Source: Pseudoalteromonas phenolica
GTDB lineage: Bacteria > Pseudomonadota > Gammaproteobacteria > Enterobacterales > Alteromonadaceae
Direction of reading: 5' to 3'
NCBI RefSeq assembly: GCF_001444405.1
Contig: NZ_CP013187.1
Coordinates: forward strand, 3,348,001-3,412,000
DNA: 64,000 nt
The notes beneath the pieces were generated by a model, which did not search any database, had not been told where the DNA came from, and saw only the letters and a program-made list of their open reading frames with translations. The position numbers were made by a program, and so were the translations under genes. This document shows, in pieces, positions 9,643 through 18,065 of this stretch; within the stretch, counting starts at the first letter, position 1; each line of letters starts with the position of its first letter.

Positions 9643-9884
9643 ATTATTCTCCAAAGAAATTCTAAGTAATGAGTCTCTAAACAACCTAATTTAGCTTCTT
9701 CTTATTATTACCTTTGCAGCTTCGCATGCAGTTGTTAAAATTTGGCGTACATAACTATTGGGCTATATTTTGATGCTAATTACCCTTAGTCACGACACTA
9801 TTACAATAATAAAGTGACATCAAAACTCAATTCATTAACCAACCCAATCGTTTCAACTATTACTTAATCAGGCACTTGAATTAA

Positions 9885-11048
9885 ATGACTGCAAAAAACT
9901 ACTTATTTATATCACGTAAATCTTCCCATTACAGATATTACGAAAAGCTCGTGCATTTTTTAGGTAATAATGCGCAGCTTCACGCTTTAAAACAATTATG
10001 CTTTCCGTCACTTAACTATCGACCAGAGTTGAATTCAATAGATTTGAATGACTTAGTAGATGTGCACATGAAAAGGAAAGAAGTTCGTTACCCTGTTTTA
10101 AAGAAGTCTAAATTACTCAACAAGTTATTTCGCTTCAGCTACACCAAAATTGAGAAAGCACGTGCCAATTACTACTATAATTTTTTAGAGCAACATCCAT
10201 GCACGACGGTTATCCTTTGGAATGGTATGAAGCAACCAAATCGAACACCCTATATAGTTGCAAAAGCATTAGGAAAAGAGACTATATTATTCGAAAATGG
10301 CTTGTTACCCAATACAACCACATTAGATCCTAAAGGCGTCAATGCACTTAATTCGGTGCCTAGAAGCAAAGAGTTTTATCTCAATTGGCAAGGTGATGTT
10401 GAACAAAGACAAACTCAGCTTGTTGCAAGAGCCCCACACAAGCAACGCAAAAAAGACATCGATGAGACAAAGCTACCAAGCAGATATATATTCGTGCCAT
10501 TTCAAGTGCCTAATGACACTCAAATAGTATGTCACTCTCCTTGGGTGCCAAATATGGAAACGTTTTACGCAACTTTAGAAGAATCTTTAGAAGAGCTAAA
10601 GAAAAGTTCTTCTTGGCAACCATTTAAGTTTGTAATTAAAGAGCATCCGAGTTGGCCAAGAAACTTCTCTGAGTTACACAATAAGCACCCAGATATTATT
10701 TTTGCAAATGGTAACAACACGCAAGAACTGATTGAAGACTCGCTCGCTGTTATTACAATTAACTCAACTGTTGGTATGGAATCTCTATTACTCGGGAAAA
10801 ATGTTATTACGCTTGGCAATGCATTTTTCAATATTGATGGTTTAGTCCATCATTGTAAAAACGTAACTGAGTTGATCCAAACTTTAAAAGGTATAGAAGA
10901 GCAAGAAGTTGATCACATTCTCGTAGATAAGTTTTTGAGTTATTTGAAATCTGAATACCTGTTACCTCAAGCTTGGGGCAATCTAAGCGATGAAATGGCT
11001 CACTTTAATGCTGTAAAAGAAAGGCTTGAGAATCCATATAAGCCATAG
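9885..11048 (+). CDS. KpsS/LipB-like capsular polysaccharide protein (putative Kdo transferase)
   Basis: A 387-residue soluble protein of the Capsule_synth type. Motifs supporting this are ILWNGMKQPN, FENGLLPNTTTLDPKGVN about residue 140, FVIKEHPSWPR about 250, and ITINSTVGMESLLLGKNVITLG about 290, where the family's second Rossmann half binds the sugar donor. KpsS and KpsC add beta-Kdo linkers to lyso-phosphatidylglycerol for capsule export in other bacteria; the acceptor here is unknown. No other capsule gene (kpsC, kpsM, kpsT, kpsF) is nearby, so it is an orphan. It is flanked by sseA and a GGDEF-EAL gene and ends at a bidirectional terminator. Confidence 0.75.
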   Translation: MTAKNYLFISRKSSHYRYYEKLVHFLGNNAQLHALKQLCFPSLNYRPELNSIDLNDLVDVHMKRKEVRYPVLKKSKLLNKLFRFSYTKIEKARANYYYNFLEQHPCTTVILWNGMKQPNRTPYIVAKALGKETILFENGLLPNTTTLDPKGVNALNSVPRSKEFYLNWQGDVEQRQTQLVARAPHKQRKKDIDETKLPSRYIFVPFQVPNDTQIVCHSPWVPNMETFYATLEESLEELKKSSSWQPFKFVIKEHPSWPRNFSELHNKHPDIIFANGNNTQELIEDSLAVITINSTVGMESLLLGKNVITLGNAFFNIDGLVHHCKNVTELIQTLKGIEEQEVDHILVDKFLSYLKSEYLLPQAWGNLSDEMAHFNAVKERLENPYKP

Positions 11049-11052
11049 AAAT

Positions 11053-11079
11053 AGAAAAGCCGCATCATGCGGCTTTTCT
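11053..11079. terminator. Bidirectional terminator between kpsS-like gene and GGDEF-EAL gene
   Basis: A perfect 12-bp inverted repeat AGAAAAGCCGCA / TGCGGCTTTTCT with a TCA loop, between two converging genes. The A and T flanks allow use from either side. Confidence 0.9.
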
Positions 11080-11090
11080 AAAATTCATCA

Positions 11091-13406
11091 CTACCCAGCC
11101 TGATGATAATCCCCTAACCAATTCAGGAATTCAGCCGAAGGTAGTGGCTTACTGAGATAATACCCCTGAGCATAATCACATTGCATTTGATCGAGTAGGT
11201 TTAACGATGCTAAGTTTTCAACCCCCTCTGCAACCACAGAAAAGCCTAATTGATGACCAAGCGTGATTGTTGACTGTACGATGTGTTGATCTTGCTGCGA
11301 TTCATCAAGTTTTAGGATAAATACTTTATCTAATTTTAACTCATCAATTGGTAGCATTTTAAGGCGCCCCAGCGAGGTTTGACCTACTCCATAGTCGTCC
11401 AATGAAATCATCACCCCGAGTGCTTTTAAGGCTTTAAGTGCAGCGATGCCCTTCTCTTCATTTTCTATCATATCGCGTTCTGTGAGCTCCACGGTGATTA
11501 ATGCAGGCGGTACTTTGAAACGTGATAATTCAGCCTCTAAATGCGGGAAAAAGTCATCATGGGCAATATCTTGTGCTGACACATTAATCGCTGCTTTCAT
11601 CGAAATACCTTGCTGCTGCCACTCTGCGACCTGTTTTACTACCGTCGAAACAACCCACTGTGTCAAATCAACAATCAAACCTGATTGTTCAGCAAGATCA
11701 ATAAATAGCTCTGGCGATACCCATTGACCATCAGGTTTATGCCAACGGATCAGCGCTTCGACTTTATCAATTTGTTGAGTTTTCAAGTTTAACTTTGGTT
11801 GATAGGCCATAAACAATTGCCCATCATCATTCGTAAGTGCCTGCTTTAATTCATCAATCAATTTGAGTCGGGCTAAGTGCTCTTCGTCTTCACCATCTTG
11901 ATAATAATAAATTTCATGACTATCTTGCGCTGCCGTATCGACTGCTATCAAGGTTCTACGCACCAAGTCTTCGGGGTTATCAGCCTGCTCGGGATAAATC
12001 ACCACCCCCATACTAAAGCGCAGCGATATATCTAAATTACGGATCATGTAGCTTTTTACTAACGCTTGATTAAGCTTAGCGACACAGGCTTCAACAGTAC
12101 TCCCCACTGTTGGCTCCATAACCACTAAAAACTCATCGCCACCAATCCGTGCATGTAAACCATTAGAGTCTTTAGTAACTTCTTCAATTCGCTTAGCAAC
12201 CGCGCGAATACAATCATCACCAACTCTAGGACCTAGCTTGTCATTGATGTGGCGTAAACCTCGTATATCAATCGCAATTAAATACAAGGTAGGATTGCTT
12301 TTTAACTTTTTCGAAAGGCGCTCTAGGGCCGCAGAGCGATTATAAAAGCCCGTTAAATGGTCGTGCTGAGCTTGAAAGCGAATTTGCTTCTCACGAGCTT
12401 GAATGTCTTCACCCATTTCTTGGAAAGCATCTACTAACTCACAGATCTCCTTACTTGGACTGTGATCCGTTAAACCCGCACTATAGTCCCCTTTTGAGAA
12501 GCGCTTTGCCATCTCAGTCAAATGCTGAAGTGGGGTCGTCAAGTTATTTGCTAAAAATCCGCTGGTTAAGAAACCAAGCACTATAGTACCGCACGACAAT
12601 AAAATGATGCTTAATACTAGCTGATCAAATTCGTCGTATTGCTCTGTTAGGTTTGCACTGAGAATAACGCTAATGGGATTACTCGATAAAGCAGGCAAAG
12701 GCACTTCGGCACTTATAAAAACCGGGTAGTCAGAAAGCCAGCGTGTTGTTGTCTGACCATGAATGAAGGCTAGAAGATCGCTCTGTTCATTTGGTAGCTC
12801 TATTGAACTGGCTTTTAGACCTGTCGCGTGAGAAATAAAACTCATCTCTACGCCAGTTAACTCTTTTAACTCTTTCGCTATTGTTTCGTTAACGGCAAAT
12901 CCAACCACACTTAGAGCGATCGTTCTTGGCGCTTTAACTGGCAGAATAATGGTTTGGTATAACTGATCACCTATCACAATGAAAGTTGACTCTTTACCAT
13001 TACTAAGTAGCTTTCTCATCAGAGTCTGACTATTTTTTGGTAACACCAATCCTTCTTTGTTAGACGCAATGACATTGCCTTTTAGATCCATCAACAGCAT
13101 CAGATCTGCATCAATGCGGTTACTATGATTAAATAATGCACTTTGAATAGTGTCTTGATCGCGACTCGCCACAGCTTGTTTGAAACCAAAATCAGCCGTT
13201 AATACCGTAGATGCGGTTACTAATAAACGTTCCTTGGCTTTTAGGTATTGTTGATAAACGTTTTGCGCAACTTTAATACCTTGTTGCACTTGTTTATCGT
13301 TATATTGATTTGTCGACCACCAGAAGCTTACTAAGCTTGTGATTGCCGTAAGCAATACAAGCCCGACACACAGTAAAATAATACGTTGTTTTAAAGTGGT
13401 GCTCAT
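11091..13406 (-). CDS. Membrane GGDEF-EAL protein (cyclic-di-GMP turnover)
   Basis: A 771-residue inner-membrane signalling protein: first membrane helix at about 9-30, a periplasmic sensor of ~230 residues, second helix at about 264-285, HAMP about 285-340, GGDEF domain with intact RIGGDEF at 421-426, and EAL domain with VEALIRW at 549-555. The phosphodiesterase residues appear intact (INVSAQ, ELTE, DDYG, LKLDK, AEGVE, and QGYYLSKPLP near the end), so hydrolysis of c-di-GMP is likely. The GGDEF half has DIRGLRHIND in place of the usual DxDxFKxIND and I see no RxxD inhibitory site, so cyclase activity is less certain. It is transcribed alone and ends at the shared terminator. Confidence 0.9.
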   Translation of the reverse strand: MSTTLKQRIILLCVGLVLLTAITSLVSFWWSTNQYNDKQVQQGIKVAQNVYQQYLKAKERLLVTASTVLTADFGFKQAVASRDQDTIQSALFNHSNRIDADLMLLMDLKGNVIASNKEGLVLPKNSQTLMRKLLSNGKESTFIVIGDQLYQTIILPVKAPRTIALSVVGFAVNETIAKELKELTGVEMSFISHATGLKASSIELPNEQSDLLAFIHGQTTTRWLSDYPVFISAEVPLPALSSNPISVILSANLTEQYDEFDQLVLSIILLSCGTIVLGFLTSGFLANNLTTPLQHLTEMAKRFSKGDYSAGLTDHSPSKEICELVDAFQEMGEDIQAREKQIRFQAQHDHLTGFYNRSAALERLSKKLKSNPTLYLIAIDIRGLRHINDKLGPRVGDDCIRAVAKRIEEVTKDSNGLHARIGGDEFLVVMEPTVGSTVEACVAKLNQALVKSYMIRNLDISLRFSMGVVIYPEQADNPEDLVRRTLIAVDTAAQDSHEIYYYQDGEDEEHLARLKLIDELKQALTNDDGQLFMAYQPKLNLKTQQIDKVEALIRWHKPDGQWVSPELFIDLAEQSGLIVDLTQWVVSTVVKQVAEWQQQGISMKAAINVSAQDIAHDDFFPHLEAELSRFKVPPALITVELTERDMIENEEKGIAALKALKALGVMISLDDYGVGQTSLGRLKMLPIDELKLDKVFILKLDESQQDQHIVQSTITLGHQLGFSVVAEGVENLASLNLLDQMQCDYAQGYYLSKPLPSAEFLNWLGDYHQAG

Positions 13407-13580
13407 GATGTTCCTTTTGCACGCTGCTTACTAAACATTAGCCACAACAATTTGCGCAGTGAAATTAGAATTCTGAGTTGGTTATGAATATAGACCAATA
13501 TTGCCTTAAATTCATTGACCGAGATCTTAGGTTAGTTAAAGGGATAACCTTGTTAATTGCAAGGGTTTTGCGAATAAAGC

Positions 13581-13609
13581 CTGATAATACAAGTTTTTAG
13601 TATTATCAG
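13581..13609 (-). terminator. Probable purC terminator hairpin
   Basis: A perfect 10-bp inverted repeat CTGATAATAC / GTATTATCAG with a 9-nt loop, 56 bp past the purC stop. On the minus strand only a short T-containing tract follows, so termination strength is uncertain. The rest of 13407-13664 shows nothing else I can assign. Confidence 0.5.
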
Positions 13610-13664
13610 ACTGAGGATTTTATAGCTTTAGGTCTTAGCCCCTATTAGGACTTCAACTCATTTT

Positions 13665-14765
13665 TTAATCGATAAGGCCATATTCACTATCAAGGATAGA
13701 AATCACTTCTGCACGCGGATCAGCAGGAATTGTTAACTCTCGACCAACAATCTTACTCGCAATACCTACATAAGTGTCTGATACTGACATCATCACATCT
13801 ACAGGTAGCTTGTAATCTTGTGCCAGTTGCTCACGCTCAGGCATTCTGTCTTTATTAAGCAATACATCGCTGTCTGGCACGTTATTGATTAGTAACTGAC
13901 GGAAACCTTCTTTCGAGTTTTCGATTACTTTACCATCACGGAAAGCTGGGCCATCCCAAATACGAGATGAATCAGGCGTACCCACTTCATCAATGTAAAT
14001 TAGCTGTTCTGTGCCATCAGTTTGCTCTACGTAGCCAAACTCAAACTTGGTATCAACAAAGATCTGATCAAGCTCAGCAAGTTCTTTGCTGATCAATGCA
14101 AAGCCTTCTGTTAATAGCTTTTCGTACTGAGCCACATCAGCTTCTGATTTGAAGTTAAATGCAGCTAGGTTATCTGTGATGTTTTTACGTGTGATGTTGA
14201 CATCATCCACTGGTGGTACTTCTGGTACGTCAGTGATAATGCCTTTTGTAGACGGAGTGATCAGTACTTCATCTAACTTTTGGTTGGCTTCAAGCCCTTC
14301 AGGTAGCTCAATACCACAGAAGTTGCGCACGCCTTTACTGTAATCACGCCACATGCTGCCTGTAATGTACTGACGCGCAATCGCTTCAACACGTACCGTG
14401 CTTGCTTTACGCACGATCCACACATAAGGGTGAGGAATGTCTACAATGTGGTTGCCCGCAAGACCTGCTTGATCGAATAACTTAAACCAGTGTGATGCCA
14501 CGCTGTTTAGTGCAATACCCTTGCCTGGTACACCATTTAAGCCATTTTCGCCCTGCCAAATGCAGTCAAACGCAGAAATACGATCAGAAATTACCATGAT
14601 CGCCAACTCCGTACCTTTAGGTACATCGTAACCTTTTTCTTCGATTAAACGCGCACTGTCTTCGTCGGTTAACCAATAAACTGAACGAACTTTACCACTG
14701 TGAACGGCACCTTTTGTGCGGATCGGTAGATCATCATTCACTTCTAAAACTTTGTAGCTACTCAT
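13665..14765 (-). CDS. purC: SAICAR synthase, long form
   Basis: Phosphoribosylaminoimidazole-succinocarboxamide synthase, which joins aspartate to CAIR with ATP in purine synthesis. The 366-residue protein carries [14 protein letters not shown] near the start, [13 protein letters not shown], the nucleotide region [19 protein letters not shown], and [16 protein letters not shown]. It is about 130 residues longer than E. coli PurC (237) and is the long type found in Vibrio and Shewanella. TTGGAG lies just upstream of ATG 14765. It is transcribed alone, divergent from the ABC genes; I found no clear PurR operator in 14766-14989. Confidence 0.95.
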   Translation of the reverse strand: MSSYKVLEVNDDLPIRTKGAVHSGKVRSVYWLTDEDSARLIEEKGYDVPKGTELAIMVISDRISAFDCIWQGENGLNGVPGKGIALNSVASHWFKLFDQAGLAGNHIVDIPHPYVWIVRKASTVRVEAIARQYITGSMWRDYSKGVRNFCGIELPEGLEANQKLDEVLITPSTKGIITDVPEVPPVDDVNITRKNITDNLAAFNFKSEADVAQYEKLLTEGFALISKELAELDQIFVDTKFEFGYVEQTDGTEQLIYIDEVGTPDSSRIWDGPAFRDGKVIENSKEGFRQLLINNVPDSDVLLNKDRMPEREQLAQDYKLPVDVMMSVSDTYVGIASKIVGRELTIPADPRAEVISILDSEYGLID

Positions 14766-14949
14766 TATTACTCCAAGGCCGGATGCACCTTGCTAAGGGG
14801 TGCAAAAAATATGAGGGGGTTAGAAGTGCATATAATAATCGCAAGACCCTTAAATCACAAACTAAACCCGAACTCTTATGTTGCTAAATGTGGGGTTTAT
14901 CGTTGAATTTTGGTAATTAAACCGAGCAGAGTTTAGCCGATGAGAAAAC

Positions 14950-14964
14950 TGTTATACCATCACA
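14950..14964. promoter_or_regulatory. Candidate Zur box
   Basis: TGTTATACCATCACA, 25 bp before the ABC ATPase start, fits the gammaproteobacterial Zur operator shape TGTTATA-N-TATAACA. The left half is perfect and the right half matches at five of seven positions; it also resembles the znu operator core TGTTATAATATCACA. It would place the three genes to the right under zinc control. Only the sequence match is seen; binding is inferred. Confidence 0.6.
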
Positions 14965-14989
14965 GTGTTTTTAGTTTATTGAGCCCATT

Positions 14990-15667
14990 ATGATTGAGAT
15001 AAACAACCTCGTATTTAGCTGGCCTAAACACCCCGCCCCTACGCTAGATATTACTGAGTTAACAATTAGCCAAGGCGAACGGATTTTTTTACATGGCCCA
15101 AGTGGCAGTGGTAAATCGACCCTGCTCGGATTATTAGCAGGTATTAATGCCATTCAAACGGGTGATATTAAAATTTTAGATACGCAAATGCGCCAACTCT
15201 CAGCCGCAAAACGAGATCAATTTAGGGCCGACCATATTGGGACTATTTTTCAAAACTTTAATTTGCTGCCATTTCTAGACCCTATTGAAAACGTCATGCT
15301 TGGCTGCCAATACTCTAAAATGCGAAAAAGCAAACTCACTCAATCTTTACAGCAAAGCGCTATTGATTTGCTAGAAAATTTAGGGATAGACCACACTTTA
15401 CAAGCCAAATCAGTCAGTGAATTAAGTATCGGTCAACAACAGCGAGTGGCTGCTGCACGGGCATTTATTGGTCAGCCAGAGCTTATCATTGCCGATGAAC
15501 CGACTTCAGCACTTGATGCCGACAGCCGTGAAGCCTTTATTGAAACCTTGTTTAACCAAGCAGAAAAATACCAAGCTACCATTTTATTTGTCAGTCACGA
15601 CCACAGCTTGGCGCAGCTATTCGATAGAAAAGTGAGTTTGCATGAGATTAACGGAGCGGCACAATGA
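14990..15667 (+). CDS. ABC transporter ATP-binding protein, LolD/MacB type (probable zinc system)
   Basis: A 225-residue ATPase with Walker A GPSGSGKST at 36-44, signature LSIGQQQRVAAAR (LSIGQ rather than LSGGQ), Walker B LIIADEPTSALD and the switch His in FVSHDHSLAQ. It belongs to the class that works with FtsX/MacB-type permeases rather than classical importers. Its stop overlaps the permease ATG (15664-15667). With the His-rich permease and DUF3299 gene it resembles, as I recall, the Zur-regulated PA4063-PA4066 group of Pseudomonas aeruginosa and zrgABCDE of Vibrio cholerae. A candidate Zur box precedes it. The transported substrate is not known. Confidence 0.88.
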   Translation: MIEINNLVFSWPKHPAPTLDITELTISQGERIFLHGPSGSGKSTLLGLLAGINAIQTGDIKILDTQMRQLSAAKRDQFRADHIGTIFQNFNLLPFLDPIENVMLGCQYSKMRKSKLTQSLQQSAIDLLENLGIDHTLQAKSVSELSIGQQQRVAAARAFIGQPELIIADEPTSALDADSREAFIETLFNQAEKYQATILFVSHDHSLAQLFDRKVSLHEINGAAQ

Positions 15668-17073
15668 ACCTAGCATCTCTGGCTTTCAAAAGCAGTTGGA
15701 ATCGTAAATCGAGCGTACTACTCACTTTGTTCACCATCGCCATCAGTGTGATGCTGCTACTCTCGATAGAGCGAGTAAGACAAGAAGCAAAAAGCAGCTT
15801 CGCCAATACCATTTCTGGTACAGATTTAATTGTCGGTGCGCGCACGGGCGACATACAGCTTTTGCTCTCAAGTGTATTTCGAATAGGTCATGCCAACAAT
15901 GCTGTGCAGTGGCAAAGCTATGAATACATTAAACAGCAACGCGGTGTGGCATGGACTATTCCGATAAGCCTTGGTGATAGCCACAAGGGACATGCGGTAT
16001 TAGGCACAGATAGCAGCTACTTCACCCATTTCCGTTACGGGAAAAAGCAAATGCTGGCATTTGAACATGGTCGCGCATTTCATAATGGTCGCGAAGTAGT
16101 TCTCGGCAGCGATGTGGCGAAAAAGCTCAACTACCATCTCGGAGAACAAATCGTGATTTCTCATGGTATGGGTAACACCAGTTTTCACCATCATGATGAT
16201 AATCCAATGACCATAGTCGGTATTTTAAAGCCGACCGGCACGCCAGTTGACCGAACTGTACATGTGCCACTTATCGCCATCGATGAAATGCATGGTTCTG
16301 GTCATAACGCTTCGCCGCGCATGATTGGAAAGGCGATTAATAAACCACCAAACGAATCAGTTCATTCTCATGATGAGCATAAGCATGAAGATCATGATCA
16401 TCACTCACATGACGACCACAGTCATGGCGAGCATGAGCATGACGACCATAGTCATGGCGAGCATCAGCATAAAACTCACCAACTTGTTGAAAGTGAACCG
16501 GGCGATTTAATTGGTGAGCCAAAGCAAATCACTGCGTTTCTAATGGGTTTTGATTCACCTCTTTATACTTTGCAAGTTCGTCGTAATATCAACCAATATA
16601 AAGGCGAGCCACTGCTGGCCATTATGCCCGGCGTCACCTTGCGCGAACTGTGGGGCATGTTAGATATTGTCGAAAAAATCTTATTGCTGTTTTCAATCGT
16701 GGTGGTGATCATCAGCTTACTCGGTATGCTGACAACCTTACTCGCAACGCTTAATCAAAGACGTCGTGAGCTGGCCATTCTGCGATCTGTCGGCGCACGC
16801 CCTTGGCATATTTTCAGTTTGCTAACCAGTGAAGCGGTGATCATCACGCTACTCGGTTGCCTGCTCGGCACGACATTATTCTTTGTGGCAATCTTGCTAG
16901 CGCAACCTGTGTTACAGACACAGTTTGGTATTAGCTTGTCGCTTTCTATGCTCAGCAGCTATGAAGTTAAGCTATTGGGCGCTATTATGCTGGCTGGCAC
17001 TGTGATGGGGCTCTTCCCTGCATTGCGCGCCTATTATTATTCACTCAGCGACGGTATGAGTATTAAAGTTTAA
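15664..17073 (+). CDS. FtsX/MacB-type ABC permease with a histidine-rich loop
   Basis: A 469-residue inner-membrane protein with a first helix at about 17-35, a large periplasmic domain, then three helices (about 335-360, 385-415, 440-460), the FtsX/MacB layout. Residues 234-272 of the periplasmic domain are mostly His, Asp, Glu and Ser, including the tandem decapeptide DDHSHGEHEH / DDHSHGEHQH, encoded by a 30-bp direct repeat (16411-16470). A second cluster, HHHDD, lies near 176. Such loops bind zinc, nickel or copper. It is coupled to the ATPase by a 4-base overlap and followed 15 bp later by the DUF3299 gene. In the related systems I recall, a separate His-rich periplasmic protein (DUF2796/ZrgA) is present; none is seen here. 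Confidence 0.87.
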   Translation: MNLASLAFKSSWNRKSSVLLTLFTIAISVMLLLSIERVRQEAKSSFANTISGTDLIVGARTGDIQLLLSSVFRIGHANNAVQWQSYEYIKQQRGVAWTIPISLGDSHKGHAVLGTDSSYFTHFRYGKKQMLAFEHGRAFHNGREVVLGSDVAKKLNYHLGEQIVISHGMGNTSFHHHDDNPMTIVGILKPTGTPVDRTVHVPLIAIDEMHGSGHNASPRMIGKAINKPPNESVHSHDEHKHEDHDHHSHDDHSHGEHEHDDHSHGEHQHKTHQLVESEPGDLIGEPKQITAFLMGFDSPLYTLQVRRNINQYKGEPLLAIMPGVTLRELWGMLDIVEKILLLFSIVVVIISLLGMLTTLLATLNQRRRELAILRSVGARPWHIFSLLTSEAVIITLLGCLLGTTLFFVAILLAQPVLQTQFGISLSLSMLSSYEVKLLGAIMLAGTVMGLFPALRAYYYSLSDGMSIKV

Positions 17074-17088
17074 AAGGTTATCTTAAGT

Positions 17089-17568
17089 ATGAAATTATTT
17101 TCACTCTGCTTTGCTTTGTGCTTTAGTGCACTGAGTTTTGCCCAAGCACCGAAAGAAATTTTTTGGGAAGACTTAATCCCACAAGGTCATGTGCAAATTA
17201 GTAATCAAGATGCAGCCAGCCACGATGGCGCAGATCAAAACTGGGTGCAACCAGACTTAGACGCCCCGGTGGTAACAGCATTAGATGGTCAGTCAGTGAG
17301 TTTGCCGGGTTTTGTTGTACCCCTTGAAGGTGACAGCGAAGTGATCACTGAGTTTTTATTAGTGCCGTATTTTGGCGCGTGTATTCATGTGCCACCGCCG
17401 CCACCAAATCAGATCGTCCATGTAAAAATCAAAAACGGTGTGCCAATCGAAAGTTTATACGATGCAATCACAGTCACAGGGATTATCAAAGTTGAGACTT
17501 GGAGTGGCGAATTAGCGCAAACCGGTTACACCATGCAAGCTGTGGGTGTGGCACCATTTGAGCTTTAA
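17089..17568 (+). CDS. Exported DUF3299 protein
   Basis: A 159-residue periplasmic protein with signal peptide MKLFSLCFALCFSALSFA cut before QAPKEIFW. The conserved core includes VSLPGFVVPLEG, FLLVPYFGACIHVPPPPPNQIVHV and the C-terminal TGYTMQAVGV, characteristic of DUF3299. The Cys-x-His pair in GACIHVPPPP is a likely metal-binding feature. It is the third gene of the ABC operon, 15 bp after the permease, and likely assists metal handling at the inner membrane or periplasm. Its last codons are also the first bases of the downstream 150-bp repeat. Biochemical function is unknown. Confidence 0.85.
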   Translation: MKLFSLCFALCFSALSFAQAPKEIFWEDLIPQGHVQISNQDAASHDGADQNWVQPDLDAPVVTALDGQSVSLPGFVVPLEGDSEVITEFLLVPYFGACIHVPPPPPNQIVHVKIKNGVPIESLYDAITVTGIIKVETWSGELAQTGYTMQAVGVAPFEL

Positions 17569-18050
17569 ACCTGTCGCCATAAATGACGACCTACACAATC
17601 ACCTGTAGGTCGTGCTTTAGCGCAACAAAAATGCTTAGTGCAATACCTGATGAAATGCTTAATTTTACGCACTAAATTAACGGCCCCAACTCCTTGAACT
17701 GCCACCTTTTAGCTTCAAACTTGTCGCCATAAATGACGACCTACACAATCACCTGTAGGTCGTGCTTTAGCGCGACAAAAATGCTTAGTTCAATACCTAA
17801 TGAAATATTAATTTTTACGCTCTAAATTAACGCTCCCAACTCCTTGAACTGCCACCTTTTAGCTTCAAACCTGTCGCCATAAATGACGACCTACATGACC
17901 AACTGTAGGTCGTGCTTTAGCGCGACAAAATGCTTAGTGCAATACCTGATGAAATATTAAATTTTTCGCACTAAATTAACGGCCCCAACTCCTTGAACTG
18001 CCACCGTTTAGCTTCAAACTTTTCGCCATAAATGACGACCTACAAAACCA
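17561..18050. repeat. 150-bp tandem repeat, three full copies plus a truncated fourth, each with a hairpin
   Basis: Units begin at 17561, 17711, 17861 and 18010 with AGCTTYAAAC, giving periods of 150, 150 and 149 bp; copies are highly similar. Each full unit contains ACGACCTACA ... TGTAGGTCGT, a perfect 10-bp stem, flanked by an outer TGTCGC / GCGACA pairing that is imperfect in the first copy. The fourth copy stops after the left arm. The first unit starts inside the 3' end of the DUF3299 gene, and the unit end (GCCACCTTTTAGCTTCAAAC) resembles that gene's end. It fills the gap between two converging genes; the hairpins may act as terminators. Confidence 0.92.
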
Positions 18051-18065
18051 CCTAAAACTCGTTAA

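Noticed and set aside
14766..14989. PurR operator or riboswitch upstream of purC
   Set aside because: I looked for the ACGCAAACGTTT-type box and for known purine riboswitch cores and found neither; a GCACC/GGTGC pairing near the ribosome-binding site is too short to call.
16325..16522. Small open frames in other frames of the His-rich region
   Set aside because: They arise from the repetitive CAT/GAT codons of the permease and have no ribosome-binding site or conserved motif.
17561..18050. Possible CRISPR array
   Set aside because: The unit is 150 bp with the same interior in each copy; there are no unique spacers, so it is a plain tandem repeat.
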